Shown here one piece after another: positions 6,086 to 7,137 of a stretch of 7,137 bases of DNA; within the stretch, counting starts at the first letter, position 1; each line of letters opens with the position of its first letter. The DNA is from Alphaproteobacteria bacterium (GTDB lineage: Bacteria; Pseudomonadota; Alphaproteobacteria; CAAHEQ01; UBA3637). The notes below the pieces were generated by a model, which saw only the letters and a program-made list of their open reading frames with translations, searched no databases and was not told where the DNA came from. The stretch spans positions 1-7,137 of the forward strand of contig JAFXFY010000058.1 of NCBI GenBank assembly GCA_017513365.1, written 5' to 3'. Position numbers and translations under genes: made by a program.

Positions 6086-7137
6086 TTATTTACTGGGAAC
6101 TGGACAAACGGCATTAGACGAATTCATCGGCAAGCACACACCAAACAATAAATCTTGGGCAGAAGCCGAAGCCGCCGTGCATTGTTCGTCCGTATATTTT
6201 AAATGGCAATATTGGCTGGACGGACACTGTTTAATCTCTTGGAGTGTCGTAGAACTGTCAATGGCCGATGTACAACCACTGTATGATGTATTCATCGGCG
6301 CACAAGCACCGTAAAGTGTTGTACCACTGGGTGTACCGGCATCCGCCGTTTTGCCACACGATTCGTCAGCATACTGTAAATTACAATATAACGATGAATT
6401 GGCACACGCTTTGATCTCTTGCAACACATTGGTATTATCAACAACCGATGTACAACCGCTGTATGATGTATTCATCGGCGCACAAGTACCGTAAAGTGTT
6501 GTACCAATCGGTGTATCAGCGTCAGCCGTTTTGCCACAACTTTCATCTGCGTATGTTAAATTACAATAAAGGGCGGAATTGGCACAAGCTTTGACCTCTT
6601 GCAAATCAATGGTTTCAAGGCCATCTGAACGGGTATGAGCCACCATTTTATACGCGCAATCATATGTTTTTGTTACAACCGGTTCATTAAATTTATACGC
6701 ACAATCGTATGTCTTGGTGACCGTTGGCTCAGTAAATATCGCCGAACACATGCCATCGGATTTGATACATACGCCCGCCGTCGTCCCACATAATTCAGTA
6801 TTCGGACAACACCATTTGGCTTTATCCGATTCACACAATGTTACCGTGGCCTCATCACACGTAACATCAATACACATATCTGCCGATTCATTCGGTTTTT
6901 GTGTCAACGGACATTCTAAACACACTTTGTCGGTTTTGTGACAAATCCCATAAAAATCCGGTGGACAATCGGCTACACTTTCACACGCTATGGCCGGAAA
7001 TCCCGTATCCGCAAATGCAAAAATCAGGGCATTATCCCCTTTATCGCATAATGGACGGGTGTATTCGTCATAGGCATATAGTTCAACTTCGTTATCTTGT
7101 TCCATTTTTAATAAATGGTCGCAAACAGCATCAGAAA
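6086..7137 (-). CDS. Cysteine-rich tandem-repeat protein, 5' end beyond the window
   Basis: The frame is open from the stop at 6088-6086 to the right edge. An ATG at 7105 exists, but it has no Shine-Dalgarno and in-frame codons (SDAVCDHLLK) continue upstream of it, so the true start is probably outside. Counting from that ATG (339 residues), residues 41-66 have the pattern C-x5-DC-x6-C-x6-CLEC, like disulfide-rich extracellular modules, then WCCP and more cysteines. Residues 126-155 hold two 15-residue copies of an EP-x-VTKTYDCAYK unit. Residues 168-339 hold three repeats of about 60, 60 and 52 residues with five cysteines each. There is no membrane segment in the visible part. An extracellular or surface role is likely from the cysteine content and the exported downstream partner. 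I do not recognise a named family. Confidence 0.85.
   Translation of the reverse strand, partial: SDAVCDHLLKMEQDNEVELYAYDEYTRPLCDKGDNALIFAFADTGFPAIACESVADCPPDFYGICHKTDKVCLECPLTQKPNESADMCIDVTCDEATVTLCESDKAKWCCPNTELCGTTAGVCIKSDGMCSAIFTEPTVTKTYDCAYKFNEPVVTKTYDCAYKMVAHTRSDGLETIDLQEVKACANSALYCNLTYADESCGKTADADTPIGTTLYGTCAPMNTSYSGCTSVVDNTNVLQEIKACANSSLYCNLQYADESCGKTADAGTPSGTTLYGACAPMNTSYSGCTSAIDSSTTLQEIKQCPSSQYCHLKYTDEQCTAASASAQDLLFGVCLPMNSSNAVCPVPSK
6089..6604 (-). repeat. Three tandem ~180-bp coding repeats
   Basis: Repeat 1 (6604-6425) and repeat 2 (6424-6245) each code for 60 residues starting LQE-(V/I)-KACANS; 48 of 60 residues are identical. Repeat 3 (6244-6089) is shorter (52 residues) and diverged but keeps all five cysteines and the PMN-x-S block. 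The close similarity of the first two, also visible in the DNA, indicates recent duplication and a site prone to copy-number change. Confidence 0.9.
6641..6730 (-). repeat. Two tandem 45-bp coding repeats
   Basis: Two adjacent 15-residue units, EP-T-VTKTYDCAYK-FN (6730-6686) and EP-V-VTKTYDCAYK-MV (6685-6641), differ at three residues. They sit just upstream of the larger repeats in the same gene. Third-position differences in the DNA show that the duplication is not brand new. Confidence 0.85.

Noticed and set aside
6089..6604. Second DGR-type variable region in the repeat gene
   Set aside because: Codons here end in T and A as often as in C and G, and the repeats differ at scattered positions, not at AAC-type codons.
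6714..6941. Plus-strand open frame inside the cysteine-rich repeat gene
   Set aside because: It overlaps a repeat-bearing, clearly coding minus-strand frame and shows no start signal or domain.

Overview
The window looks like chromosome from an AT-rich Gram-negative bacterium, most likely an uncultured host-associated alphaproteobacterium. The Gram-negative call rests on an outer-membrane lipid A acyltransferase (PagP), a YjeT-like DUF2065 membrane protein and several Sec signal peptides. The alphaproteobacterial placement is only an impression from the gene mix and from the style of the secreted cysteine-rich proteins; no rRNA or tRNA is present to fix it.

Layout from left to right. At the left edge, on the minus strand, is the start of a small exported protein with a GRGCCSHHNG sequence. 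Next come an ankyrin-repeat protein (144-656) and a MORN-type repeat protein with a proline-rich tail (726-1766), both minus strand and with similar-looking promoters. A divergent promoter pair around 1795-1872 separates these from a 66-residue DUF2065 membrane protein on the plus strand (1899-2099). It converges, with one base between stop codons, on pagP (minus, 2101-2652). pagP and valS (plus, 2780-5425) are divergent. valS is complete and is followed by a strong hairpin terminator (5449-5479).

The right third is the accessory part. A cysteine-rich protein with three roughly 60-residue tandem repeats (minus, 6086 to the right edge, 5' end missing) is followed after 14 bases by a 133-residue exported cysteine-rich protein (5670-6071). 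The last codons of that gene are remarkable: 16 of 17 consecutive codons end in C, against 27 of the 113 codons before them. This is the mark expected where AAC codons of a template have been diversified at adenines, as in the variable region of a diversity-generating retroelement (DGR) target. Directly downstream, at 5532-5644, lie four strong inverted repeats separated by exactly 4 bases each, the last followed by a T-run on the minus strand. DNA hairpins just downstream of the variable region are known to assist DGR retrohoming in Bordetella phage BPP-1. No reverse transcriptase or template repeat is in the window, so this would have to be a remotely served target; that is inference.

The best candidate for something undescribed is therefore the unit 5532-7137: an exported repeat protein, a putative hypervariable exported protein, and a four-hairpin element. 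The rest is a housekeeping synthetase plus envelope and protein-interaction genes, of which PagP is notable for an alanine at the position of the Gly88 acyl-chain ruler.
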